Shown: positions 1 through 12,097 of the stretch, one piece after another | Layout: every line of letters starts with the position of its first letter | How positions within the stretch are numbered: the stretch's first letter is position 1 | Assembly (NCBI RefSeq): GCF_027943255.1 | Contig: NC_072896.1 | Location: 39,830,501 to 39,894,500 of the forward strand | Length of the DNA stretch: 64,000 bases | Reading direction: 5' to 3' | Source of the DNA: Anastrepha obliqua | Lineage: Eukaryota > Arthropoda > Insecta > Diptera > Tephritidae | The notes under the pieces: model-generated | Databases searched by the model: none | What the model saw: the letters and a program-made list of their open reading frames with translations, nothing else | Told to the model about the DNA's origin: nothing | Made by a program: the position numbers and the translations under genes

Positions 1-242
1 TAATGTCATCACTGTAATCGAATCCGAGGTAGTAGGAATAGGTAAAATGAAATTATATTTAGTGTACCTTTCGATTATCAAGTCCTTTTTTGGGTTCCCG
101 TTCAGGTGAGCATCGAAGAGAGATGAGAATGAGAGAGCGAATGAATTGACTAAGGCGGTTGCTTGCCAGATGTTGATATTGCTAGTTGCCTATTTTATAT
201 GCTCTAAAAAATGTTCACTAAAGCAATTCGCGCCATACTTAC
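1..242. other. Intron of gene A
   Basis: Matches the FReD-proximal introns of genes B and C (around 23330-24033 and 46010-46721) and, at its left edge, 47812-47940. No exon seen. Confidence 0.5.
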
Positions 243-1741
243 TCGGCTAAACGCTTCCCATTTATTTCCATAAGAGTTTTTTCACTAAAAGAAAAACATA
301 AAGATATGAAATTAATGAATGACGAAACCATTTCAATATTCACAAATTCAATGAGTCACCAAGAATGAGAAAAACCAATTCATGAATAATAAATGTACCC
401 ACGTGAACACTTAAAAAAATTCGACTCTTCTGGTTAAAATTATTCGGTACGCATAACAGAATGCGTGTAGGCTTAAAGAAAACAATCCTTCTTCTTCTTC
501 TTTTTTTTCTTGAGGAATGCTGCAGGGTCATGATAAACGACTTCTTACTGTTGGAATTGAATGAATGGGGCTTGGAAGAAAATGTATCCATTATTTTCGC
601 GTAACATTTTTTGTGCAAATAGTTTAAAACTGTTTTATGGTCGATCTTTAGCTCCTGAGCGATGCTACGACTACTAATATGCCGGTCAACTTCGGTTATT
701 TCTGTAAATTTTTCGAGATTATCGACATTTCCTTTAACATCAAAAGTGCCTTAACGGAAACGACGAAACCAAAAATGCAAGTAATTGGTTGTTATAGTGT
801 CGGTACCATAAACATCATTCACAATTTTAGCAAGCCAGGACGCATTTTCACCTTTTTCAAAGAAAAACTGTAAAATATACCGAATTTTCTCTTTGTTGAA
901 TTCGATTGTTAACACCCTGTAACTTACAACTGAATGGACAAAAATAAAGCAGCAAATGTACTTTTTTAGTGTGAAATGTCACATGAACAACGAATATAAA
1001 CTTAAAATTATTTGATCAATGCTTTACCAGATATCGATCACTACAGCCATTTACCGAGAAAATAATGGATTTCATTTTCCCCAAGCTAATATTTCGATAT
1101 CATAATCTGTACACTGAATGCCATTTAGTTGTAAAATTTCCAACTCAACTTTTCGATTCACTTATATGTATATGCCGATCACTGTCGGATAATTATAATG
1201 ACCGAAAATATACGAAATTTTTAAAAGTTTTCGAAATCACAAATAGTCACAAATCAACCAGTGCCTTCCAGTTCTTCTGTTCTTGAGCGAAATCAATAGC
1301 TTTCAAGTGCAAAACACTGTTAAAGAAGAATCTCGAGTTGAAGTATAAGGGCTTTTAGACCAAGTAATTTCTGAGATAAATGCTGTAGTCCAACTGTGTT
1401 ACAATCACATCCCACTCAACTCTTCTACTTCAATATTTTAACACCAAAATGCTTAGTATCCGCAGCCTTAATAATAGGACCAATACTTATGTAATATTTC
1501 TTAAAAGGGTGACTAACCTTTGTAGCGCATCCTCCGTGTCTTTTTGCTGTCTTCGAATTGTTTCGACTGATTTTATTAAAGCTTCTATTTCATTTCCTGC
1601 ATCTGAGTAATCTATTAAAGGAGGATCCAAACATCCTTCATCTTTAGAAGACTCCTCGTTTACCTCGATAGCGCCAATACTATTCGCGAGCCACAGGAGA
1701 AATACTTCAAAGTAGCACAGGCGCAGAATTTGTTTGTTCAT
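243..1741 (-). CDS. Gene A: 5' part of a third fibrinogen-related gene (partial)
   Basis: CDS exon 1518-1741 encodes the signal peptide (MNKQILRLC..., hydrophobic to NSIGAI) and coil start, ending at a GTTAGT donor in phase 2. The next recognisable exon is the 42-bp FReD-proximal coil exon at 243-284, with a GTAAGT donor and TTTTAG acceptor. No 84-bp coil exon is seen between them; the intron holds one partial array unit and a mariner relic. The FReD and terminal exons should lie left of base 1. If intact it would encode the shortest coil of the three genes. It could also be a pseudogene; nothing inside the window shows a break. Confidence 0.6.
285..950 (-). mobile_element. Partial array unit joined to mariner relic M1
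   Basis: 285-470 is the upstream intron of a coil-array unit, cut at GAATGC. From about 490 to 950 the minus strand reads as the N-terminal part of a mariner transposase: IEFNKEKIRYILQFFFEKGE, an FWFRRFR helix-turn-helix segment, then SSRSIAQELKIDHKTVLNYL. A stop lies after FWFRRFR and nothing follows the second helix but decayed sequence. Orthologous relics are at 36062-36560 and 49820-50220, so it predates the duplication. Confidence 0.6.
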
Positions 1742-2191
1742 TTCACAGCGTCCTCGGGTATCAGACTGTTTGCATAGTCTTGTCAACTACGAATAAGAAG
1801 AAATGCGAATTCTTGGCATTATAAATTCTCTTATCAGCAAGAAATTTGGAATTTTGGTGCAGTTTGCGATGACCTTATTGTTATTTGTGAACAAGATAAT
1901 TCTTATTTATTATAAAGTGAATGCACTGAAAGTTCTGAGAATGCATTTTGTATTGCGTCATAAAAAATATATATGTATATATGTATGTGTAATGTAAAAT
2001 ATGCATGGACAAGTTTTAATAAATAATGGCCCGCAAATTAACTGTTTTATATAACAACATGATTATAATATAATTAGAAAATTTGAAAAAAGAAAATGAA
2101 CCCTATATTTCAAAGCAGTAGTCTATGGTAATTCTGAGGAAAACTTTGAAGAGCTGCAGTTATGAATTAATTACAAATTACTTCGACTTAC

Positions 2192-2260
2192 CTGATGCGA
2201 CTAGCATTTTTTCAACAGAATTTAGTGTGAGAAATAGGTTATGCTAACTGATATGGTATA
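2192..2260 (-). other. Possible 5' UTR exon of gene A (sisters at 37796 and 51444)
   Basis: Minus-strand sequence ending ATGCTAGTCGCATCAG, followed by a strong GTAAGT donor. The acceptor would be GCAAACAG just before exon 1. If the ATG is used, splicing gives a six-codon upstream ORF (MLVASV, then stop), so the exon would be untranslated leader. A TCAGTT initiator-like match lies about 65 bases upstream. The 5' boundary is a guess. Confidence 0.3.
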
Positions 2261-2479
2261 CCAAAATGCTCAGAATGCACTTCTACATTCACTTGACCCA
2301 ATTTTCTAAGCACTTTGCCATTCAGAAGTGTATACCTGCTAAACGAGCAGTTTAAAGGCTTCAGAAGTTGCTTCAGGCTTTGAAAAATGTTAGCATTGCA
2401 TTTTGTTTTTAATTTTCGGGGGAAAAAAGTTACTGGGTGGCAAATTAGGGCTGTAAGATCGTTGACCCTTTAATTGAAA

Positions 2480-3300
2480 ATTTTGAGTACTCAAAAACTC
2501 TCTTGTGTGAGCCGATATATGAGAGCTCGTATTGTGTTAGTGAAGAATGGTTCTTCTTCGGGGGTTGATGTCATGAATGCTCCGCAAAGTTCTGGTAAAT
2601 AAATCGTTGTATAGCAATCTGAATTGACTGTTTGCAATTTTTGTAGAGGTACAGTTGTGATAAGACCAGATTTTCCAAAAAACAAGCGACTATTCGACCA
2701 TTTGCTTTAAGGTGTTTTTTCCACGAACAACTTTTGTGGGATTAAGCTTGTCTTGGAACGCTCACACTGTCGATTGCTGTTTGTAGTTTGATGTTTCATA
2801 TACCAAAGTGCATATTCAGTTACGATGGCACAAATGTGCTTCGACCAACTCATCGAATTTCGTCAATACTTCTTTACATCAATCGATGTGAGTGCTTTGG
2901 GTAATTGCCAAATTATGTCGTATCTAATGAGAACAAATCTACTTACCACCAAATGCTCACACAATATTGAATGTGAGCTGATCCTACTAATGTTCAAGGA
3001 TGTCTCTATCTCTGGATAAATCAAATGACGATCTTGCGTTATGAATTGTCGCACTGCATCGATTACTTCTGGCACAGCAACCGTTTTTGGTCGATATTCA
3101 CGAAATTTATCCCGCAAGGATTGACGGCCATGTTGGAACTCGTTATACCAGCTGTTGACAGTTACTACGTGTGGTGCTTCAATGCTAGAAGTCAAAATAT
3201 GTTGTGCAATGCACTCCTCTCTCGGTCAGCCACCTCAAAATTAGTAATAGATCATCGCAGAAAAATTTTAACGATTAGTTCCTTCTTTTGGACGAGATGA
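2480..3300 (-). mobile_element. Mariner relic M2 upstream of gene A
   Basis: Minus-strand frames show mariner transposase blocks: VNSWYNEFQHGRQSLRDKFRE and ITQDRHLIYPEIETSLNISR (2863-3195), then a frameshifted segment reading PTKVVRGKNTLKQM, then FFGKSGLITTVPL and TIYLPEL (2491-2685). Stops and frameshifts separate the blocks, so it is dead. Copies at 38095-38760 (with an extra deletion of the part equivalent to 3018-3187) and 51740-52520. Confidence 0.65.
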
Positions 3301-4149
3301 ATTTTTCAACTCACTGAAAAAAGAACAATGAAAGATCTTAAATGCTAACATTGTATGTAAGTTTATGCTAAAAACAGTACCAAACTTTTCAATAAAAGCA
3401 TCGAATAACAGCTCATCACTCCTAATGTTGCAAAGACGAACCTGTTAAAAGGAAACCTTCGTACATTTCAATGAAACTTGGGGACATAAAAGTTTGTACA
3501 AGTATATTACTCTTGGTTCAAAGTAGGTCCGACTACTAGACTAAGACAATAATAAGGGAACTGAGTTTGGATAAGGTAATGTAATGATTAGAGGTCACAA
3601 AAGACAATGTAGTCGATCTGCAAATTTCAAACTGAATCTAATCTAAATTTCCGTCCGACCGTCTGATGTTGTAAGCTATAACTCTGATTGTCAATGAGTT
3701 TCTTTGATTCCAAAGAAGCCAGCCAAAATTAAATTTTACTAAAATTAAAAATTAATTATCTAATTTGTTTTCGAATAACTTTTGTACTAAAAAAGGAAAC
3801 GATTTTGAACGATAGAAATCATCATTTTGGCCTACGAGATCCATTGCTCGTATTTTTGCTCACAAATGTCAATTATGATTGACGTATGACGTCATTTGCA
3901 CAAATTATAAATAGAGTGATTAATTTTGCGCTACATTCTAAATAAATGTTGTACCTGATATGTTTTCATTTGAAAAAGACGTTTATTTATTTAAGTAATT
4001 AGTCAACAAAAGTCCCAAAGGTTTGTAAATAGTATTGAATTCTATAAGGGCTTTCAAGATGGGTGCAGAGTTCTTACAAAGCCAATATGGAGAAAGTCTT
4101 AATTACGAAGGAATGAATTTTACGGAATGTAAAGGAATGGATTTTAAGG
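3301..4149. other. Duplicated spacer, no gene seen
   Basis: AT-rich sequence shared with 38760-39357 and 52520-54570. No open frame with family motifs. Confidence 0.4.
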
Positions 4150-4430
4150 TCGTCAGCAGAAGTGTTTGGCCGAGCTATTTGTGGCGTGCGTCTTGATGTT
4201 GTTCCATAAATGGAGGGACCTTTAGTTTCAAGCCGACTCCGAACGGCGGATATTTTTTATGATGTGCTTTTCATGGCAGAAATACACTCGGAGGTTTGCC
4301 ATTGCCTGCCGACCGCTATTAGAAAAACACTTTTTCTTCTTTTTGATGTTTCATCGATATTAGATACTACGCTCTGTCTGAATTCCGAATGGTAGTCACG
4401 CTCCAACCCATTCGACTACAGCAGCCACCT
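4150..4430 (-). mobile_element. tRNA-derived SINE, old copy
   Basis: Minus-oriented copy of the SINE seen best at 9495: the CCAACCCATTCGACTAC block near the right end is the degenerate A-box head, and the body carries the conserved GGAGGGACCTTTAGTTTCAAG block. Shared by all three duplication copies (39358-39511 internally deleted; 54570-54845), so it predates them. Confidence 0.6.
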
Positions 4431-5116
4431 TATGCCATTTATAAACAAGAAAAATAGCAAAGTACTCTAAATACTACCTTAGGGGACTCCAGATGACTCG
4501 ATAAACGAATATGACTTATGATTGTCAACAATACGATTCAAAAGATAGGACTCCACACAACGGTGAAAATCAACTGGAGAAGATAAGAAAGCGAAAAAAT
4601 TGCTTAAGGGGTTACGTGGGTTTTGTGGCTTCAAAAAATCGATTTTTTTTTTTGCTTATTAATTTCTACAACATCTCAAGAATATTATCCTAATTTTCAA
4701 GTCGATCCGAATAATAGGGTCGGAGATACAGCCTTTGGAAGGTGTGCGCTCCAAGCCACTTTTATTGTTACTCAAAACTTTAAACGCGTTTTTCTCCGAA
4801 CCATCAAAATCTGTTTGTGAAGAGTTCTTTAATGTAGCAATACCTTTGGCAGTATCATCCGAAGTTAACAAAATAAAGCCAAAGTCAACAGACGAATTCG
4901 CAGCATACTCAAATTCACAACCGCTAACAGACTGAGGAAAAAAGTTGTTTAAAAAAAGCGGCCAAGAGGTTAGCCGCTTCATTAGCAGAATCCACGCTTT
5001 TATCATTGAAAAATAACGCAGATGGAATGCAAGAGCACTTGTTTTAGAGTTTATGAAACTCCAAAGGTTTTTCTGAAATATATTTTTTTATTCCCCTTTT
5101 TATATTTATGTACTGA
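4431..5116. other. Duplicated spacer with an unidentified repeat
   Basis: Shared with 54846-55530. Contains an AAGGGGTTACGTGGG block and ORFs on both strands (4511-4820 plus, 4659-5006 minus) that resemble no family I know and that overlap each other; probably non-coding repeat DNA. Confidence 0.3.
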
Positions 5117-6462
5117 CTAGCAAACCCGGCCCGCTTCGCTGGGCAAAGACACGGCGTTTCCACGTTTTGGCATATATTTCGAGACCCTAGTCATCAATAG
5201 GTATGAATATTACCCCGTATTAAAGCACTTATCAACAGCTTTCATTTGATACCCATATTTTACATACACAACCAACGGATACCCGGGTCCACGTTTTGAC
5301 CTATATCTCGAGACTCTATCTACCAATAGGTATCCAAACTATACGGAAACCATCTTCAATACCTACTTAACAATGTGTGTAAGTTTGGTTTAATTCGGTG
5401 CAAAGACACGGCGGGTCCACGTTTTGGCATATATTTCGAGACCCTAGTCATCAATAGGCATGAAAATTACCCCGTATTAAAGCACTTATCAACAGCTTTC
5501 ATTTGATACCCATATTGTACATATACAACCAAAGGTTACCCGTGTCCACGTTTTGACCTATATATCGAGACCCCAGTCACGGAGCGGCATGAAAAATACT
5601 CTGTACTAAAGCATTCACCAACAGCTTCAATTTGATATCCATATTGTACGAACACATTCTAGGGTCCACGTTTTGGTCTCTATCTCGAGACCTTAGTCAC
5701 AGAGCGGCATGAAAAATACTCTGAACTACAGCATTCACCAACAGCTTCCATTTGATGCCCATATTGTACATACACAACCAAAGGTTACCCGCGTCCACGT
5801 TTTGACCTATATCTCGAGACCCCAGTCACGGAGCGGCATGAAAAATACTCTTTACTAAAGCATTCACCAACAGCTTCAATTTGATATTCATATTGTACAA
5901 ACACATTCTAGGGTCCACGTTTTGGTCTCTATCTCGAGACCCTAGTCACGGAGCGGCATGAAAAATACTCTGAACTACAGCAGTCACCAACAGCTTCCAT
6001 TTGATACCCATATTGTACATACACAACCAAAGGTTACCCGCGTCCACGTTTTGACCTATATCTCGAGGCCCCAGTCACGGAGCGGCATGAAAAATACTCT
6101 GTACTAAAGCATTCACCAACAGCTTCCAGTTGATATCCATATTGTACAAACACATTCTAGGGTCCACGTTTTGGTCTTTATCTCGAGACCCTAGTCACGG
6201 AGCGGCATGAAAAATACTCTGAACTACAGCATTCACCAACAGCTTCCATTTGATACCCATATTGTACATACACATCCGAAGGTTACCCGGGTCCACGTTT
6301 TGACCTATATCTCGAGACCTTTTTTTTTAATAAGAAGTATCCTATGTTACTTCTAACACCTCCAATAACATGTGTACAAAGTTTCATAATAATCGGTTAA
6401 GTAGTTTTGGCGTGAAAGCGTAACAAACAAACTTACATTCACATTTATAATATTAGTAGGGA
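5117..6462 (-). mobile_element. Helitron-like non-autonomous element with internal minisatellite
   Basis: Read on the minus strand it begins TCCCTACTAATATTATAAAT and ends ...GGGCCGGGTTTGCTAG, meeting the Helitron rule 5'-TC...CTRR-3'. It sits between A (5116) and T (6463) without a target duplication. A short GC-rich hairpin (CCCGCTTCGC-T-GGG on the plus strand) lies close to the CTAG end. No Rep/helicase frame is present, so it is non-autonomous. The interior is about ten repeats of 120-129 bp, each with CCACGTTTTG and TCGAGAC blocks and AACAGCTT. The copy near 55530 is an empty site. Confidence 0.65.
5150..6320. repeat. Minisatellite, about ten units of 120-129 bp
   Basis: Units start near 5160, 5289, 5418, 5547, 5665, 5795, 5915, 6044, 6164 and 6293, each with CCACGTTTTG then an ATATCTCGAGAC-like block. 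From about 5540 two unit types alternate (GACCTATAT and GGTCTCTAT), giving a dimeric higher-order period near 249 bp. Confidence 0.75.
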
Positions 6463-7238
6463 TATATATAATATATGTACTCGAATTATGTAGATATGTA
6501 GCTTAATTATCGCAATTATGTTTTAACGCTATTTTGACTTCTATTCAATAAAAGAGCGTTAACCCATTCAATTATTCCGACATACCTATATCAATCATTT
6601 TGTCACATTGCCAATGTGTGTTGTTTTGACATTTAACCAGATCTTCTGTTGTTTGATATGACTTTGGTACAAGCTTCTTTACACGCTTGTTTCAACCAAA
6701 TTGAATATGAAGGTGCAACATTTTTGTCATTCGACATTATTTTTTTTTCTCTTTTCGCCAAATTACCATCTAAGCCGAGAAACACGTAACCAAAACAAAT
6801 AATAGGCGCTACAGCTTTTATTTTATTTTTTTCTGTAATGAAAATCACTGATTCAACAGCTTTTAGCGTTTGATTTCCAGATTCAGATGAAATCACAAAG
6901 TAAATTTTTTAGTAACTAAATTTATTATCCCTCTTCTCTTTTTTATTAATGGGTAAATTTAAGATAAAAAATAAATTAATGTAAAGCTAATGATTGAAAT
7001 CAAATGTGAAAAGCAATGATTAAGCACTTTCGAAAAAAAAATAATTAAAATTTTTCTTCTTCTTGAACTGCCTATCAGTTGATGAATGCTGCGGTCACAT
7101 TTATTAATTTAAGTACAAACATACACTCGTACTACGTTTAAATCAACCTGCCGGGTTTTTTTAACTGCATGAGAACTATCGATATCGATAACTACGGTTT
7201 AACGGCTGAGAATGGCAACTGTGTTGACATTTCTGTTC
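6463..7238. other. Duplicated spacer, no gene seen
   Basis: Matches 55530-56304. Short ORFs only. At 7238 the two copies part company. Confidence 0.4.
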
Positions 7239-7735
7239 AGTAAGGTTTGGCATTGTGGAAATTTACTTTGAAAAAAGAAAATCTGTTCGCTAAGTTCTTA
7301 AAGCACTGGCGGTGCCATCGGTCTTCATTTGTCTAATGAAGAAGGAGCCACCGTTACGATGAATGGCGGGCGTTATGAACCATGTTGACTGAATTTTTGT
7401 TTCCAAAAATTAGTCAGCTAAACATCCAAAGCATTTGATGCCAACAAGACGGCGCAACTTGCCACAAATCACACTCAACAATCGATTTATTGCAAAATCA
7501 ATTTGGTGATAAGTTTTTTTTCCAGAAGAAGTCCTGTTCACTGGCCCCCTTGCTCGTGCGATTTAACGCCTCTGTATTACTTCGTATGGGGATATGTTAA
7601 GTCATTGGTTTATGCCGACAAACCAGCAACTATTGAAGCAATGAAAACCAATATTCAAGCCACTATTGACGTTATATGTCCAGATTTACAGGAAATATGT
7701 AGTAGTTAACAATTGGACCATGTAATAGCGGGTAT
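7239..7735 (+). pseudogene. Decayed DDE transposase, C-terminal part
   Basis: Plus-strand frames read EGATVTMNG, then QQDGATCHKSHSTIDLLQNQ, then (7503-7709) RRSPVHWPPCSCDLTP, YFVWGYVKSLVYADKPA and TIEAM. These are blocks of the DDE_3-type transposases common in insects (usual form: WPPRSCDLTPLDYFLWGYVK). Frameshifts separate the pieces and no N-terminal half is seen. Absent from the sister copy near 56304. Confidence 0.55.
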
Positions 7736-7784
7736 ATGTCGGATATTATATTAAAAAAATTAATGCCATGAAATTATCTCATCA

Positions 7785-8095
7785 TCATCATAGCAATTAC
7801 AACTCATTGTGAGCCAGAGCTTCTTTCCGAATAGTGCGCCATACGACTCGGTTCATTGTGTCGCTGCTCCTAGCATTTATACGGCGTAAATTTGTATCAA
7901 CATCATCTGTCCAATTTGTTTGTCGATCTTCCACTGTGTTTACTGCCCATAATAGGAGAGTTGAAGCTCTTATTCGTAATCCCGCTGCCGTCCATCCTGA
8001 GTAGGTATCCCAACCATATCAGCCGCCGAGCTTTAGCGAAACGCACATTGTTTTGACCTGATAGAAGCTGTTCGATCTCATCATCATCTATCTAT
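7785..8095 (-). mobile_element. RTE/CR1-like LINE 3' fragment
   Basis: On the minus strand the frame reads RFAKARRLIWLGYLLRMD..., then a WRTIRKEALAHNEL-like end. This is the usual C-terminal pattern after the RT of RTE/CR1-type elements. Bounded by ATCATCATC microsatellites on both sides. Confidence 0.4.
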
Positions 8096-9494
8096 AAAAT
8101 TATAGCAAAAAAAATTCATTCCGATAATATTTCTGTTTTGTGTTATCATTTTAAATTCTCAAGCCCTTAAAAATCACCCGGTATATAGCTACATAAATTA
8201 CAAAAATTAAGCCTACAAATTTGGACAAGTTTGCAATATAGTTTGAAATCACTTCTCTATATGGGGCAGTGTGAATGAGTTCTCCAATCTACTCAGTCCA
8301 TTCCTTTCGCAAATATGTATTTCTGAGTGAGAACATCTGCTTCCGTTTCCTTTGACCGCCGCAGCCGATAATTAACTCAAAGAAGTACTTGTTGGCAGGA
8401 AATATTCTCTGTTGGATTTCGAGGCTGCAAGATTGTTCCATATGTAGAAGTCCACGCATATGGGTAAAGGCCCAGATCGCCAATCACTGGGAAGCGGACA
8501 TGTATCCTCTGTGTAGCTTCCGAACATCCGTTCGATAGCGAGCTAATGTGAGAAGGCGAAGCAACCCCGTATATCTGGTTGTATATTGGGTTTGGGATCC
8601 GCCCCGTAAAAATTATATAATTATAAATATTCATATTACAAAATCAAGGCAACTAGCAGCAGAGGATATCGGCCTGACAGAAAGTGTTTGATTGCAGAAG
8701 TGCCATAATTTATTTATTATTATTAATTTATTGTGAAGGAAAATATGTGGGAGAAATTAAAGTAGTTTTTTTTACCTTATTTTCTCTTGCCGATATACGA
8801 CGGTTGCTATTTATGTTATATATATTTTGAGTCTAATAATAAAAACTGAATCAGTCGGTAAGCAATAAATATACATGGATTCATTTTTTGGCAAATATTA
8901 TTATCTTATAGATGTCTTTTTAAGTATAACATTTCCGTAGACCAACAGACAGAGCAACTTTTTGAACTTTTGCGAGATTATGTGCGATCCAATGATGGCG
9001 AATCTTACGGCGCTGAATGACACCCACGACTAAACTCATTTCTTCAGCGTTTCACAGTAGTTTCATTGCCAAAGATGGAACTAAATTTATCAATGTGCTT
9101 TTGCTTTGACAATCTACATCGAAAATCGTAATAAGCAACGAAAAGCCGAACTGTTTGAAATTTTATTCTGACGTATAAACTTGAAGTATTTGCAAGCGTC
9201 ACAAATCGCGTTCGAATGATAAATTAATCGCGCAAAATTAATCACTTTATGGAAGATTTACAAATGGTGTCATACGTCAGTCATATTTGACACTTGTGAA
9301 CTGGGCAGCTGCAGATTACACAAAAACATGAACCGCGTAAAGGTCAAAATAGATATTCCTATCACTTAAAATAGTTTTTTTTTTAATTAGTAAAAAAGGA
9401 GTTCAAAAACAAAATTGGATGATTATTTTTACCCCAACTTATATTTAATTATTTATTTGTCTCTGAATGGATCCATTCTGATAGACTATGTTAA
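8096..9494. other. Unassigned sequence
   Basis: Absent from the sister copy near 56304. It contains overlapping minus-strand frames at 8289-8634 that I do not recognise, an AT-rich stretch, and no clear terminal repeats. Probably eroded transposon sequence. Confidence 0.3.
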
Positions 9495-9788
9495 GCCGCC
9501 GTGGCCGAATGGGTTGGTGCGTGACTATCATTCGGAGTTCACAGAGAGAACGTAGGTTCGAATCTCGGTGAAACACCAAAATTAAGAAAAACATTTTTCT
9601 AATAGCGGTCGCCCCTCGGCAGGCAATTGCAAACCTCCGAGTGTATTTCTGCCATGAAAAAGCTCTTCATAAAAATATCTGTCGTTCGGAGTCGGCTTGA
9701 AACTGTAGGTCCCTCCATTTGTGGAACCACATCAAAACGCACACCACAAATAGGAGGAGGAGCTCGGCCAAACACCCAAACAGGGTGT
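9495..9788 (+). mobile_element. tRNA-derived SINE, well-preserved copy
   Basis: The head reads GCCGCCGTGGCCGAATGGG...: TGGCCGAATGG fits the pol III A box (TRGYNNARNNG), and GGTTCGAATCT about 50 bases on fits the B box. The layout is that of a class II (Leu/Ser-like) tRNA with a long variable arm. The roughly 200-bp body carries GGTCCCTCCATTTGTGG and ends in AACACCCAAAC. Not a functional tRNA gene: no intact acceptor stem. The same locus copy is at 56309-56689. Confidence 0.75.
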
Positions 9789-10227
9789 AATGTACAATAA
9801 TTTAGTAATTACTAACAAAAAAAAGCAATGTAAAATCAGCACTAGAGGAATTGAAAAACAAATTTAAATCTGCACATACCCTAGAAATCGGAGCATTCAT
9901 CCCGTAATTGGTTCTCCCAATTTTAAAGGTTTCGCACTGTCGGAGTTTCTTATTAGGAATATAAAATTGAATTTTACTTAAAAGGGAAGGGCAACCAATA
10001 GTTCCAGAAATGATACGAATAATAAATAAGCATGATAGAATATATAGCCTGCACAATAGAACACTCTCACAATTACGTTCTGGATATTGCAGCAGGTTAA
10101 ACTCCTATTTATCCAGAATCGACCCCTACATACCAAACATACATATGCCCGGCATGTGACCCCGCACAACACTAACCACCTTTTCACATGCCCTCTAAAA
10201 CCGACTCATCTAACACCCCTCTTCCTC
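9789..10227. other. Duplicated spacer left of the R1-like insertion
   Basis: Matches 56690-57102. No gene seen. The last 14 bases are the target duplication of the LINE at 10228. Confidence 0.5.
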
Positions 10228-10264
10228 AAATCCATGCACCAGCGAATCAACTCACGTATTGAGT

Positions 10265-12097
10265 ATGGTTGTTAAGCCACTCAGCATCATACAACTTAAT
10301 GCGAATCGTTGCTATGAAGCACACAATGAGCTCATACAATATATTGCTTCACATGATATAGACATTGTACTCTTATCTGAACCATACACCGGTACTAGAA
10401 CTGTTAGCACACTAAGTGGATTCTCAACGTTCCAATTCCCGATGGTGAATCGAACAACTAAGGCGTGCATTTTAATAAAAAATACTATTGGTGCTGCACT
10501 CGGTATTTTACAATACTCAACTCCAAATCTCAGCGTCATTAAGCTGCCCTTAGCACAACGATCGTTATATATCGCATGCGCTTATGTCGAACCAAGCGAT
10601 GATAAATTTGATACTCTCGACGCTGTTAATAAATTTCTTAGTAGCACGAGGCCAGCACTACAGCTCATAGGTGGAGACTTCAATGGTTGGCACTCATCAT
10701 GGGGCCCAAACAGATCAAATGATCGTGGGTTAGCAGTTGCAAATATTATAGCTGCCAACGATATGGAAGTAAGCAATCAGGGTAAGGTTGCCACATTCAA
10801 CGCGATACGGTATGGCGCACATGCTTGTTCAATCATAGATATAACGATTGCTTCAGGAAATCTCGCACACCATATCACAAATTGGTCAGTGAATGTTGAG
10901 GCCATTCAAAATTCAGATCACAGCGCAATAACTTTTAAAATCGAAAACAGCTCCAGCGTTACTGCTGCAAAAAGTACATCAACCTATCTATACAACAATA
11001 AGACAGCCAACTGGAAGAAGTTCGAAGAAGTTTTAGATGAGCAGCTCAACATAAAAGATATTTTAAATGTAGACCTTGCCAATTGTACCGCATATGATCT
11101 GGACAATACTGTAGAATCTCTTACTGGAATTATCAAGAAGGCGTGCTCAATATCTATGAAAATTCGAGGACGTGGCAAAGCAGCAAATCCATGGTGGAAT
11201 AATGAACTCGAGGATCTTAAGAAAAAGTGCATCCAACTTCATCATAAGCTAAACAACTCAAAAAATACTCAAATTTCGACAGCAGTTGCTATGCAACATT
11301 CCAATGCTAAACGCACATATGCCGCTGCACTAAAGAAGGCATCAACTGAGCACTTCCGAGAATTCTGCGCACAACAAGGCAAAGAAAATGTCTGGTCACT
11401 GACAAATCGATTAATTAAGGATGCACCATTACATCGACCTCCAATGACGCTTCAATATAGCGGACTATACTCTGACACCAGCGCCGGCACAGCTGAAGCT
11501 CTCCTGCAACATTTCTTTCCTGACGACACCGTTGACTCTACGCGTGAACATCTCCACCGTCGCAATAGAAACAAACATTACCTTAACACACCCAAGGATG
11601 AACCATTCACTGAAGAAGAAGTACTCGAAGCGTTAGTAACCATGAATCCAAATAGAGCCCCAGGTTTAGATAACCTAACCTCAGACATATGCTTGGCTTT
11701 TACAAAGAAATATTCCAAATTTCTCACAGCTCTCTATAATGCATGCCTCCGTGTGGGTTACTTTCCAAAAATTTGGAAAAAGGCTTACATTAAAATTTTA
11801 CCAAAGCCAAACAAAGTTGAAACTAATGAGCTAGGATCTTACCGCCCCATAGGACTCCTTCCTGTGTTCGGAAAGCTGTTAGAGAAACTCTTTACCAAAC
11901 GCCTTATATATCATGCTGAATCGAATCAACTATGGTCTCCAAAACAATATGGTTTCAAAGAGCAGACCTCAACTTTGGATGCTTTGCGTAACGCAATTGA
12001 AACTATTGAGAAGGAGAAGCGTAAAAAGCGGCAGGTAATTTGTGTGTCTCTAGACATTAAAGGTGCGTTTGATGGTCTTGGTGGCCGGCGCTCTTAA
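10265..12097 (+). pseudogene. R1/LOA-like ORF2, endonuclease and first half of RT
   Basis: First ATG at 10265 gives MVVKPLSIIQLNANRCYEAH. The apurinic-type endonuclease follows (LLSEPYTGTR, GGDFNGWHSSWG, IDITIASG, NSDHSAI), then the RT start (NRAPGLDNL, SYRPIGLLPVFGKLLEKLF, KQYGFKEQTST, VSLDIKGAFDG). The frame is lost right after the catalytic-Asp block GAFDG: the next frame resumes as WWPALLNQLERMQT, consistent with a one-base indel near 12080. Continues in 12112-13253. Confidence 0.75.

Noticed and set aside
1065..1286. 73-codon plus ORF also at 36603 and 50219
   Set aside because: It lies in intron 1 of the FReD genes with no motif; copies are identical by descent only.
4659..5006. 115-codon minus ORF conserved at 55074-55469
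   Set aside because: Overlapped by an equally long plus ORF and part of a duplicated repeat. No motif, and similarity is due to recent duplication.
8289..8634. Overlapping minus ORFs as a possible gene
   Set aside because: No recognisable motif or splice signal, and the sequence is absent from the sister block.
9495..9580. Functional tRNA gene
   Set aside because: A and B boxes are present, but the acceptor stem does not pair and the sequence continues into a repeated SINE body.
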